Positions 53,436 through 61,699 of a stretch of 64,000 bases of DNA are shown one piece after another (the first letter of the stretch is position 1; every line of letters begins with the position of its first letter). Made by a program: the position numbers and the translations under genes. The notes beneath the pieces were generated by a model. That model was not told where the DNA came from, did not search any database, and saw only the letters and a program-made list of their open reading frames with translations. The stretch lies in the NCBI RefSeq assembly GCF_014644295.1, contig NZ_BMKK01000005.1, forward strand, positions 124,001 through 188,000. Reading direction: 5' to 3'. This DNA comes from Emticicia aquatilis. Lineage in GTDB: Bacteria; Bacteroidota; Bacteroidia; Cytophagales; Spirosomataceae.

Positions 53436-53478
53436 AAATTAGGAATAGATGTTGTGCCATAACGTCTATTCCTAATTT
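53436..53478 (+). terminator. Terminator of the blaI/M56 operon
   Basis: 14-bp perfect stem AAATTAGGAATAGA (53436-53449)/53465-53478 with a 15-nt loop, followed by an A-rich run. It lies 9 bp after the stop codon. Confidence 0.8.
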
Positions 53479-53484
53479 AAAAAC

Positions 53485-53529
53485 TCACTCACTCTTCAAA
53501 CTCTTAACAGGATTCATTAAAGCGGCTTT
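53485..53529 (-). pseudogene. 3' remnant of a lost FtsX/MacB permease
   Basis: Read on the - strand, these bases give KAALMNPVKSLKSE and a stop, the exact C-terminal tail of the permeases in this window (permease 4 ends identically: NPVKSLKSE). Upstream of it (53530 on), the expected SYQAI codons are absent and no permease sequence continues; a YHS gene follows instead. It marks a tenth permease whose body was lost, probably by recombination between array members. Confidence 0.85.
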
Positions 53530-53594
53530 ATTAACTCTTGCATTTTACACTGGATACATAGAAACTTGCTACATCATTGAAAATACCTTTAAAA

Positions 53595-54044
53595 TTAATC
53601 TTTAGAGTTTTTGATTAATGGCCAATAATCATTGGCTTTTTTGATTCGATTCGGAATGTCTTTTGTCCATAATTCCTTGACTTTTGGATTATAATTCAGA
53701 TAAAGTTTTTCATCTACGATTGTCCAAGCATTGGGGTCGGTTGGGGATTTATGGTTTTCGCTGACACCATAAGCACAGAAACCTCCATACTGCGGGGCAT
53801 ACTTTTCAGGATTTGCCTTAAATAAAGCCAAATTTGTGTCGGAACTAAATTGCCATTTCACACCATTCCAATCAAAACTAAGGGTTTCTTTTCCTTTTAC
53901 TGGCATATTATCCGTAAAATAAGCTACGGGGTCATAGCCATTGATGGCGACACCATTTTTTTGAAAAATTGTTTTTTCTTGAGCAAAAATACTTCCCGAA
54001 ACAAAAACAAAGAGAATAATAAACTGACTGATTTTACTTTTCAT
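53595..54044 (-). CDS. Secreted YHS-domain protein
   Basis: A 149-residue protein with a signal peptide (SQFIILFVFVSGSIFAQ|E). The YHS domain is seen in INGYDPVAYFTD, FDWNGVKWQFSSDTNLALFKANPEKYAPQYGGFCAYGVS and a final WTKDIPNRIKKANDYWP. The YHS core (YHS/CAYGVS) is associated with metal binding or metal-linked proteins in other bacteria; the residues here that could bind metal are Tyr, His and Cys of the FCAYG block. The gene occupies the place where the body of a permease was lost (remnant 53485-53529). The 232-bp upstream gap to permease 6 holds only a weak 7-bp hairpin (54157-54177). Confidence 0.82.
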   Translation of the reverse strand: MKSKISQFIILFVFVSGSIFAQEKTIFQKNGVAINGYDPVAYFTDNMPVKGKETLSFDWNGVKWQFSSDTNLALFKANPEKYAPQYGGFCAYGVSENHKSPTDPNAWTIVDEKLYLNYNPKVKELWTKDIPNRIKKANDYWPLIKNSKD

Positions 54045-54276
54045 GTTGAAGAATTAAAAATGTTTTACATGCCACAAAGTTGAGGTTTTTGAATAAATCG
54101 AATTGTCGGCTTTATGACACTTTACTAATCATTTATCAAAAACATTTCAACAAAGACATGAAGCAATCATCTTCATGATGAAAGAATAAAAATTAAGTCA
54201 AAAGTATGAAAAAAGGAAATCACACAAATACTGCATTGTGCAAGTAGATTTGAAACCTCTTTCTTGAAATTTTTAT

Positions 54277-56655
54277 TTATTCTGTTTTTAATGATTTTAC
54301 AGGGTTCATCAAAGCTGCTTTTATTGACTGATAACTCACTGTTAGTAAGGCAATTGCAACAATAAAAACACCCGATAATACAAAAACCCACCATTCGATT
54401 TCGACTTTGAATGCAAAACTATTGAGCCATTGGTTCATAAAATAGTAGGCAATAGGCGAGGCAATAATGATTGCTACGAATACCAATTTTAGAAAATCCT
54501 TCGAGAGTAAAAATGTGATACTCGAAACACTCGCCCCAAGTACTTTTCTGATACCGATTTCTTTGGTTCGCTGCGAAACCGTCAAGTTTACCAAACCCAT
54601 TAGGCCCAAACACGAGATAAAAATAGTGAGCAATGCAAACGAGATTATGATATTTCGAGTGATTTCTTCTCGTTTGTAAAGTTTGGCCAATTCGTCATCA
54701 TAAAATGAATATTCAAATACTTCGTTTGGATAAATGCCGCTCCAAATTCCCTTCAATTCGGCAAGAACTTCGCTCGAATATTTGTTTAATCTGATGGCCG
54801 CAAAACGGTATCTTTGTTTCAACGAAAAAATAACGGTTGGCTCAATAGGCGTGTATAAATCAGCATTGTTGAAATCTGCCACTACACCAACAATCACTCC
54901 TGTGCCATTGGCATCGCCCACCAGTAAGCGTTTATTTAAGATTGATTCGGGTGTTTTTAAGCCTAAATCTTTGACCAATTTTCGATTGACCAAAATTTCT
55001 CTTATCGTGTCAGAAGCCACGGGTTTTCGGCCAGTTAGAAGTTTGATTTGGTAGGTATTCAAATAATTTTCATCCGCAATTTTCGACCTTGCCACAAATT
55101 TCTCCCAATCACGATTTTTAAATTTTATCGTGCCACCCGAACCACCTTTTTCGGCCGAAGGAGCTCTTCGAGCAAACGAAACACTTTCAACAAACGGTTT
55201 CTGGGTTATTTGATTTCTGAGGGTTTCAAGATTCTCAGTATTGGGTACTTGGACATGAATTATCAAATCTTTGGTACTGCCGATGTCTTTGTTATGAAGA
55301 AACCGAATTTGCCAAACCACCAAAATAGCAACTGCTACCAAAACGATTGCTACACTAAACTGACTGACAACCAAGCCTTTTCGGAGTGAAAGTCCAGTTT
55401 TTGAACTTTTGGAAATTCCTTTGAGTACATGAATTGGATTATAACCCGAAACGACCAATGATGGGTACAGTCCCGCAACGATTATCGTAAAAATGATAAG
55501 AATCGGCAGGAAAAACAACATTTGTGTATCAAAAAACTGTCGGAAAGTAATATTGATATTCAGCCAATTATTGACCAATGGTGTAGCCAAATAGGCGAAA
55601 ATAACTGCAAAAAACACCGCCCAAAGCGTAATTAAGGACACTTCAACGATAAACTGCCAGATAATCTGAGTTTGCGAACTCCCCAGCGTTTTTCGGACTC
55701 CGATTTCTTTAAAACGTTTGAAAGATTGAGCCGTGGAAAGATTAATGAAGTTGATACAAGCCACCACCAGCAACAAGATTCCGATGGCAGAAAATAGATA
55801 AATGTTTGATTTTGAGATTTTTCCACCAAAATCTAAATCAAAATGCACATCCGAAAGTTCTTGTAGCTGAAAGCGATAATATTTTGACATTTCGCCATAA
55901 TATTTCTTTGAAAATGCGGGTAATTGTGCTTCAAAAGCGGCCTTTGCGGTATTTTCTTTAAGCCTAATGTAAGTTTCACGCTGCTTCATGAACCACGCCC
56001 ATTCGGTAAAACTATCGTCGTTTACAATGGTTTTGAGCGTGGGTAAGGAAACAAAAACTTCGGTTTTTAGGTCGGTAGTTTCGGGAATGTCTTTTAAGAT
56101 ACCGGCAACTTTTACGGGCGTTGTGTTATTAATTATCAGCACTTTGTTTATTGGGTTTACCTCACCAAAATATTTCTTGGCATATTTTTCGGTCAGTATA
56201 ACGGTGTTGGGGGTATTCAATGCGGCAGATTGCCCAATAAGCCACTGATAATCAAATACTTTGAAGTAATCGGCTCCAATAAAAGCAGCAGCTTCTTTTT
56301 CGAGAAACTTGGTAGAAGAACCATTTTGGGTAGGAATACTGAGCGTAAGTTCTTGCTGACCAAGATAAGCTACGTTTTCAATGCTTGAAAAATCGTTTTT
56401 TAGTGCTTCGTGTAAAATATACGGACTTCCTTTTTCGTGTTCTACACTTCCATCATCTAAGTGCAAATTCATCACCACTCGGTAGATATTTTCGGCCTTA
56501 TGATGGTGCGAATCAGTCAGTAAATGAAACTTTATCAACTGAAAAATAACAAGGCTACCGAAGATTCCCAACGATAAACCCAGCACATTGATAAGAGTAT
56601 AAACCTTGTTTTTGGTAAGATTCCGAAAAGCGATTTTGAGGTAATTTTTAAGCAT
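54277..56655 (-). CDS. FtsX/MacB-type permease 6
   Basis: A 792-residue permease; N-terminal MLKNYLKIAFRNLTKNKVYT, FtsX core 1 EIGVRKTLGSSQTQII (near 318), core 2 EIGIRKVLGASVSSIT (near 698), tail NPVKSLKTE. The start codon (56655-56653) lies inside one arm of a 13-bp inverted repeat (56649-56712), so its translation may be controlled by a hairpin. It is 79 bp from permease 7 and on the same strand; no promoter was seen in that gap. Confidence 0.88.
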   Translation of the reverse strand: MLKNYLKIAFRNLTKNKVYTLINVLGLSLGIFGSLVIFQLIKFHLLTDSHHHKAENIYRVVMNLHLDDGSVEHEKGSPYILHEALKNDFSSIENVAYLGQQELTLSIPTQNGSSTKFLEKEAAAFIGADYFKVFDYQWLIGQSAALNTPNTVILTEKYAKKYFGEVNPINKVLIINNTTPVKVAGILKDIPETTDLKTEVFVSLPTLKTIVNDDSFTEWAWFMKQRETYIRLKENTAKAAFEAQLPAFSKKYYGEMSKYYRFQLQELSDVHFDLDFGGKISKSNIYLFSAIGILLLVVACINFINLSTAQSFKRFKEIGVRKTLGSSQTQIIWQFIVEVSLITLWAVFFAVIFAYLATPLVNNWLNINITFRQFFDTQMLFFLPILIIFTIIVAGLYPSLVVSGYNPIHVLKGISKSSKTGLSLRKGLVVSQFSVAIVLVAVAILVVWQIRFLHNKDIGSTKDLIIHVQVPNTENLETLRNQITQKPFVESVSFARRAPSAEKGGSGGTIKFKNRDWEKFVARSKIADENYLNTYQIKLLTGRKPVASDTIREILVNRKLVKDLGLKTPESILNKRLLVGDANGTGVIVGVVADFNNADLYTPIEPTVIFSLKQRYRFAAIRLNKYSSEVLAELKGIWSGIYPNEVFEYSFYDDELAKLYKREEITRNIIISFALLTIFISCLGLMGLVNLTVSQRTKEIGIRKVLGASVSSITFLLSKDFLKLVFVAIIIASPIAYYFMNQWLNSFAFKVEIEWWVFVLSGVFIVAIALLTVSYQSIKAALMNPVKSLKTE

Positions 56656-56712
56656 TGGTGGTAAGATTTTAATTTCAGAACTAAAGATAATCTATAAAAC
56701 CACCAATGCTTA
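56649..56712 (-). promoter_or_regulatory. Inverted repeat enclosing the permease 6 start codon
   Basis: 13-bp perfect arms TAAGCATTGGTGG (56649-56661) and 56700-56712 with a 38-nt loop. In the mRNA the downstream arm reads CCACCAATGCTTA and contains the ATG, so the folded message would hide the start. Confidence 0.65.
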
Positions 56713-56734
56713 TTCACTTAACTTTATTTAACAT

Positions 56735-59194
56735 TTATTCCGTCTTCAAACTCTTCACAGGGTTCATCAAAGCAGCTTTGATTGACTGATAACTCACTGT
56801 CAGTAAAGCAATTGCAATAGCCATCATTCCTGCCAAAGCAAAAAACCACCACTGAATTTCGATATGATACGCAAATTCTTGCAGCCATTTGTCAGTTGCC
56901 CACCACGCAATCGGAAAAGCTATTCCGTTAGCAATCAATACTAATTTCAAGAAATCTTTTGAAAGCAAAGTCGCTAAATTTACTACACTTGCTCCCAATA
57001 CTTTTCTCACACCTATTTCTTTCACACGCTGTTCGGCGGCGTAAGTTGCCAATCCAAAAAGCCCCAAACATGCAATCAGAATTGTGGCTAAAGCTGCCCA
57101 AATGAGCATGGATTGGCGGCGAGCATCTTCGGCATAAAATAGTGCCAATTGTTGGTCGAGAAAATGGTATTCAAACAAATTTTCAGGGTCAATTTTTGTT
57201 AGAATTTGCTCCATCTTTTTCAAAGTAGCATCTATATCTTTGGCTTCTACTCTTGACGTATAATAATCAATATTGTGAATAGGGTTTTTCTGATAACCCA
57301 ATACTAAAGGTGCGATTTTCTCTCTTAAAGTCTGAAAATGAAAGTCTTTTACGATTCCGATTACTCTCGCTCTGAATACTTGATTGTTGGACAGCGGTCG
57401 GAAATTTCCGCCCATTGCTCTCTCTGGAATTTCGAGCATTTGGTCAGATGGCTCACTGATATTCAACATTTTAGCGGCCGTTTCATTAATAATAACCGAA
57501 GCTGAATCATTGATTCCTGCAAAGTTTTTGCCTTTCAACAATTCAGTTTCAAAGGTTTTTGAGAAACTTTCATCCACCCCCAAAAAGTAAGCGATTTTAT
57601 GCACATCAATCCCGCCCATTGGCTTCACTTTTATGGTAGGAATATTTTTCCACTCGCCTGGCACTCGTGAAGTTGTTGATACATTTTTTACATTCGGAAT
57701 TTTAGAAAATTCAGAAATAATGGCTGGGGCTGCTTGTCGGATTTTTCCACTATTAATATCAACCACCAGCAAAAGTTCTTTATTGAAACCCAAATCTTTA
57801 TTATTCACGAATCGCACTTGGAAAAACAGCACAATGGTAGCTACTATCATAACCACCGAAATCGTAAACTGAAAAACAACTAAGCTTTTTCGGAGAGAAA
57901 AATCTGATTTATTTGGAATTTTTAGGCTTTTCAATAATAGCATCGGGCTAAAACGAGAAAGCATAAAGGCAGGATAAGTCCCTGACAATAAACCAGTTAG
58001 CAAAATCACTGAAAGAGTAGCGAGCCAAATCTGATAATTAGTAGAAAAGCCAAGTGAAAGTTCTTTATTCACAAAATCATTAAAAAAGGGCAATATCAAA
58101 TTGACCAAAAAGACCGACAAAACAAAAGAAATAAAGGTTACTAAAACCGATTCGGCCAAAAACTGTGTAATTAGCTGCCCTCGTACGGCACCAATGGCTT
58201 TTTTAATGCCAATTTCTTTGCTACGATTGGAGGCTTTTGCCGTCGTGAGATTCATGTAGTTGATACACGCAATGAGCAACACAAAGAGAGCAATGATGGC
58301 AAAAATTCGGATATAAAACATCGAACCCGTACTTGCCGAGCTTGCATTTGAATTGACGACTCGGTTGATAATATTCTCGGAATGCAGGTGCATATCTTTT
58401 AAGGCTTGTAGCGAAAATACCATCGAAGTACCTGTTTCGGGTTTAAAATTAGCTTCGAGAAGGCTCTTCATTTTAGGCGAAACACTTTCGGGAGTGGCGT
58501 TTTTCTTCAACATCGCAAAAACCATGTACGAATTAGACGACCAGTCTCGATTGATATCGTTGACGTAGCTTGAATCAGACAAATAAGTACTTTCAGAATT
58601 AAGCGAAGTAAAGCTAAAACTCGAATTTCGAGGATGATTTTTAATAACCGCCTTTACCGTAAATGGCTGCTCTATGCCATCCCATTTGATGGTTTTTCCC
58701 GCAACTTTAGTGCTTCCAAAGAGCCGCATCGCTAAATCTTCCACAATAACCATTGAGCGTGGTTCTTTCAAAGCTGTTTTTGGGTTTCCATCAATGGCTT
58801 CAAAATCAAACATTTCCATCAACTCATTATTGACAACCGTTATATCCTCCAGAAACTTCTTCTGACCTGTCATGTTTCCGAGGTTATCTCGCCCAAATTG
58901 GGTTATTCGAGCCATTTTTTCGATTTCAGCAATGTTTTTTGGCGATTCTTCCGATAATTTATAGCTTATTGCGGCAGTACTTCTATTTTCGGCAGGAGTT
59001 TTTCGGTGTTCGATTACCCGAAAAATACGGTCAGCGTTGTTGTGCTGTTGGTCGAAAGTAAGTTCATCGAACAGATAAAGTCCAATCAACAAAAAACAAC
59101 TTAGTCCAAATGTCAAGCCCAATACATTGAGCGTAGTATAAAGTTTGTTTCGCAGTAGATTGCGAAAAGCGATTTTAAAGTAATTGCGTATCAT
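56735..59194 (-). CDS. FtsX/MacB-type permease 7
   Basis: An 819-residue permease, the longest in the array. N-terminal MIRNYFKIAFRNLLRNKLYT, FtsX core 1 EIGIKKAIGAVRGQL (near 326; Lys replaces the Arg of RK), core 2 EIGVRKVLGASVVNLA (near 728), tail NPVKSLKTE. The second periplasmic domain includes SDQMLEIPERAMGGNFRPL, an insertion relative to neighbours. It lies 56 bp from permease 8, with a dispersed hairpin (59212-59244) in the gap. Confidence 0.88.
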   Translation of the reverse strand: MIRNYFKIAFRNLLRNKLYTTLNVLGLTFGLSCFLLIGLYLFDELTFDQQHNNADRIFRVIEHRKTPAENRSTAAISYKLSEESPKNIAEIEKMARITQFGRDNLGNMTGQKKFLEDITVVNNELMEMFDFEAIDGNPKTALKEPRSMVIVEDLAMRLFGSTKVAGKTIKWDGIEQPFTVKAVIKNHPRNSSFSFTSLNSESTYLSDSSYVNDINRDWSSNSYMVFAMLKKNATPESVSPKMKSLLEANFKPETGTSMVFSLQALKDMHLHSENIINRVVNSNASSASTGSMFYIRIFAIIALFVLLIACINYMNLTTAKASNRSKEIGIKKAIGAVRGQLITQFLAESVLVTFISFVLSVFLVNLILPFFNDFVNKELSLGFSTNYQIWLATLSVILLTGLLSGTYPAFMLSRFSPMLLLKSLKIPNKSDFSLRKSLVVFQFTISVVMIVATIVLFFQVRFVNNKDLGFNKELLLVVDINSGKIRQAAPAIISEFSKIPNVKNVSTTSRVPGEWKNIPTIKVKPMGGIDVHKIAYFLGVDESFSKTFETELLKGKNFAGINDSASVIINETAAKMLNISEPSDQMLEIPERAMGGNFRPLSNNQVFRARVIGIVKDFHFQTLREKIAPLVLGYQKNPIHNIDYYTSRVEAKDIDATLKKMEQILTKIDPENLFEYHFLDQQLALFYAEDARRQSMLIWAALATILIACLGLFGLATYAAEQRVKEIGVRKVLGASVVNLATLLSKDFLKLVLIANGIAFPIAWWATDKWLQEFAYHIEIQWWFFALAGMMAIAIALLTVSYQSIKAALMNPVKSLKTE

Positions 59195-59211
59195 AATTTT
59201 GTATTGGTTTT

Positions 59212-59244
59212 AACGTCGGCAGGGTTCAAAACCCTGCCGACGTT
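59212..59244. repeat. Dispersed hairpin repeat, copy 2
   Basis: 13-bp perfect stem AACGTCGGCAGGG (59212-59224)/59232-59244 with loop TTCAAAA. It is nearly identical to 31882-31914 (12 of 13 in the stem). It lies between permeases 8 and 7 and could attenuate the operon or simply be a mobile repeat. Confidence 0.85.
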
Positions 59245-59250
59245 GATAAG

Positions 59251-61620
59251 TCATTCTGTTTTCAAACTCTTCACAGGATTCATCAAAGCCGCTTTTATTG
59301 ACTGATAACTCACTGTTAGTAAAGTAATTAGCAAAGCTCCAGCACCCGAAGCTACAAAAATCCACCACGAAATTTCGGTTCGGTACGTATATTTTTGTAG
59401 CCAATTATTCATGAAATAGTAGGCGATTGGTGCAGCGACTAAGCAAGAGATGAGAATCAAAACCACGAAATCTTTTGATAATAATTGCCACAAATTGGCT
59501 ACCGAAGCTCCCAAAACTTTCCGAATGCCGATTTCTTTGGTGCGTTGCTCGGCTACAAAACTGGCAAGTCCGAAAAGGCCAAGACAAGAAATAAAAATGG
59601 CAAGAATAGCAAAAAGGCTTATTAGGCTCGACATTCTTTTTTCTCTAAAAAACTTTTTATTGAAGTCTCTATCAGCAAAAAGATAGTTGAAATTGCCTGC
59701 TGGGTCGTAGGTTTTCAAGACCTTTTCCATTTTGGCGATAGATTCTGCAGCACTTAGTTCGGGTTTTAGTTTGATGGTTATGAAAGGAGCGTTGGCTTTT
59801 ATCATTTCAAAAACCGTTGGTCGAACAGGGTCGAAAGGGGAATCCATGACGATATTTTTCACCACGCCCACAACCGTGAGCGGTTTTCCATCTTTTCTGA
59901 TTACTTGATTGATTGGATTTTTCAGCCCCATGAGTTTTACGGCTGCTTCATTCAAAATCACAGAACTGGTATCGCTCGAAAAAGTCCTTGAAAAATCTCG
60001 TCCTGTCATCACTTTCCAGTCGATGGTTTTGCCAAATTCGGGCGTTACTCTCAGCGTGACTAAATCTTCAGCGGTGGCGGTTTTAGTTGGCCATGTGTAA
60101 TGGCTCGAATAATGCCAAGTTTCCGACATTGGACTGTTGGTTTCGGCCATTTCTACGACCGCCCCCGAGTTGAGCAAATCTTGTCGCATGGCATAAAAAT
60201 GCCCTCGCAATTCTTCATTATTCTTGCGTATTTGCACCAAACCTTTGGTATCGTAGCCCAATGGGCGGTTTTTGGTAAATTGTATTTGCTTATAAACGAC
60301 CGTCGTCGAAATTATTAAAACAATAGAAATACTAAACTGAAAAATAACGAGTCCTTTTCTTGAAAATAACTCAAACGAGCTACTTTGTACTTTTCCTTTC
60401 AAAACTTTGATTGGCTGAAAAGAAGAAAGATACAATGCAGGATAACTGCCCGCAAAAAGTATCAGAAGTCCCGAAAAAAGCATATTTGCCAACCAAAAAA
60501 CTGGATTTTTCCACGGGAAATCAATTTGTTTTTCGGCCAATTCGTTGAAAAACGGCAAAGCAATTTGGGCTAAAAGTATGGCAAGCAAAGCACTTAAAAG
60601 TATCGTCAGCAGTGTTTCGGCATAAAATTGTCCAATAATTTGTCCTCTGCCCGAGCCAATTGCTTTTCTGACTCCGATTTCTTTGGCACGCTTTTCTGAC
60701 CTTGCTGTACTCAGATTCATAAAATTGATGGCTGCCAAAAGAATCGTCAGAATACCAATTAAGCCGAAAATCAAGATATTGTCTTTTCCAGTAGAAACAG
60801 GCAAACCATTTTTGTATTCGGGATACAAATGCCAACTATCCATCGGATACAAAAATAAAGCAGGCTTTGATGGGTCTTGGGTAGCTTTAAAAATTTCATC
60901 TTTTATCAAAGCAGATGCTTGCTCTGCCGACACATTTTTTGCCAATTTTACATATATCGGAAAAGAGTTTTCATCCCAAAGTTTTTTGGCATCTAACCAG
61001 TCTTCTTTTTGTAAGTACGAATCCATCGACGAATAAAATGATGTACTGCGATACGTAGCATTTTGTGGCAAAGATTTGAACACACCCACAATTTTGAAAG
61101 GCGTATTTTTATCAAGATGCACGGTCTGATTTATCGCATTTTTATTCTCAAAAAGAGCCTCTTTTGTTTTATCCGAAATCAATATTTCAAAAGGAGCTAA
61201 AGGAAATTTCGGAGAGCCTTCGAGAATTTTTAAATCCAGAATTTTCTCGCCGCCCGTTTCCATAAACAAGCCTCTTTTTGTGATGGTTTTATCATTGACA
61301 GTCAGGCTTTTTTCACCACCATAACTCGATGCTACGACTTCTTCAAAATAGTTCCCGTAAGATTCTCTCAATTTGGCAGCCAGCGGAATCGACATGGATT
61401 GCTCGGTAATAATATTGCCATTAAAACTGCGGTTTTTCTGCAATAATGCAATGCGTTCATGCTCAGAATGGTATTTATCAAAACTCAATTCATCGTAAAT
61501 CCAAAGCCCGATGAGCATCGCCACGGTAATTCCTACGGCCAGCCCACCGATGTTGATGAATGAATAAACCTTGTTTTTTACAAGATTTCGGAAGGCGATT
61601 TTGATGTAATTTCGTAACAT
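59251..61620 (-). CDS. FtsX/MacB-type permease 8
   Basis: A 789-residue permease; N-terminal MLRNYIKIAFRNLVKNKVYSF, FtsX core 1 EIGVRKAIGSGRGQII (near 313), core 2 EIGIRKVLGASVANLW (near 695), tail NPVKSLKTE. The first periplasmic domain is shorter than in permeases 4, 5 and 7. It sits 79 bp after permease 9 on the same strand; the gap holds an 8-bp inverted pair GTTATTGG/CCAATAAC (61641-61648/61685-61692) and nothing else recognisable. Confidence 0.88.
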   Translation of the reverse strand: MLRNYIKIAFRNLVKNKVYSFINIGGLAVGITVAMLIGLWIYDELSFDKYHSEHERIALLQKNRSFNGNIITEQSMSIPLAAKLRESYGNYFEEVVASSYGGEKSLTVNDKTITKRGLFMETGGEKILDLKILEGSPKFPLAPFEILISDKTKEALFENKNAINQTVHLDKNTPFKIVGVFKSLPQNATYRSTSFYSSMDSYLQKEDWLDAKKLWDENSFPIYVKLAKNVSAEQASALIKDEIFKATQDPSKPALFLYPMDSWHLYPEYKNGLPVSTGKDNILIFGLIGILTILLAAINFMNLSTARSEKRAKEIGVRKAIGSGRGQIIGQFYAETLLTILLSALLAILLAQIALPFFNELAEKQIDFPWKNPVFWLANMLFSGLLILFAGSYPALYLSSFQPIKVLKGKVQSSSFELFSRKGLVIFQFSISIVLIISTTVVYKQIQFTKNRPLGYDTKGLVQIRKNNEELRGHFYAMRQDLLNSGAVVEMAETNSPMSETWHYSSHYTWPTKTATAEDLVTLRVTPEFGKTIDWKVMTGRDFSRTFSSDTSSVILNEAAVKLMGLKNPINQVIRKDGKPLTVVGVVKNIVMDSPFDPVRPTVFEMIKANAPFITIKLKPELSAAESIAKMEKVLKTYDPAGNFNYLFADRDFNKKFFREKRMSSLISLFAILAIFISCLGLFGLASFVAEQRTKEIGIRKVLGASVANLWQLLSKDFVVLILISCLVAAPIAYYFMNNWLQKYTYRTEISWWIFVASGAGALLITLLTVSYQSIKAALMNPVKSLKTE

Positions 61621-61699
61621 AAATTTGTGATTTGTGACTGGTTATTGGCAACTGGTGTTTTAAAGCAATTTCCAATAAAAATCAACCAATAACTATTTT

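Noticed and set aside
53850-54083. 77-codon + strand ORF antisense to the YHS gene
   Set aside because: The YHS protein has a clear signal peptide and domain on the - strand; the antisense frame has none.
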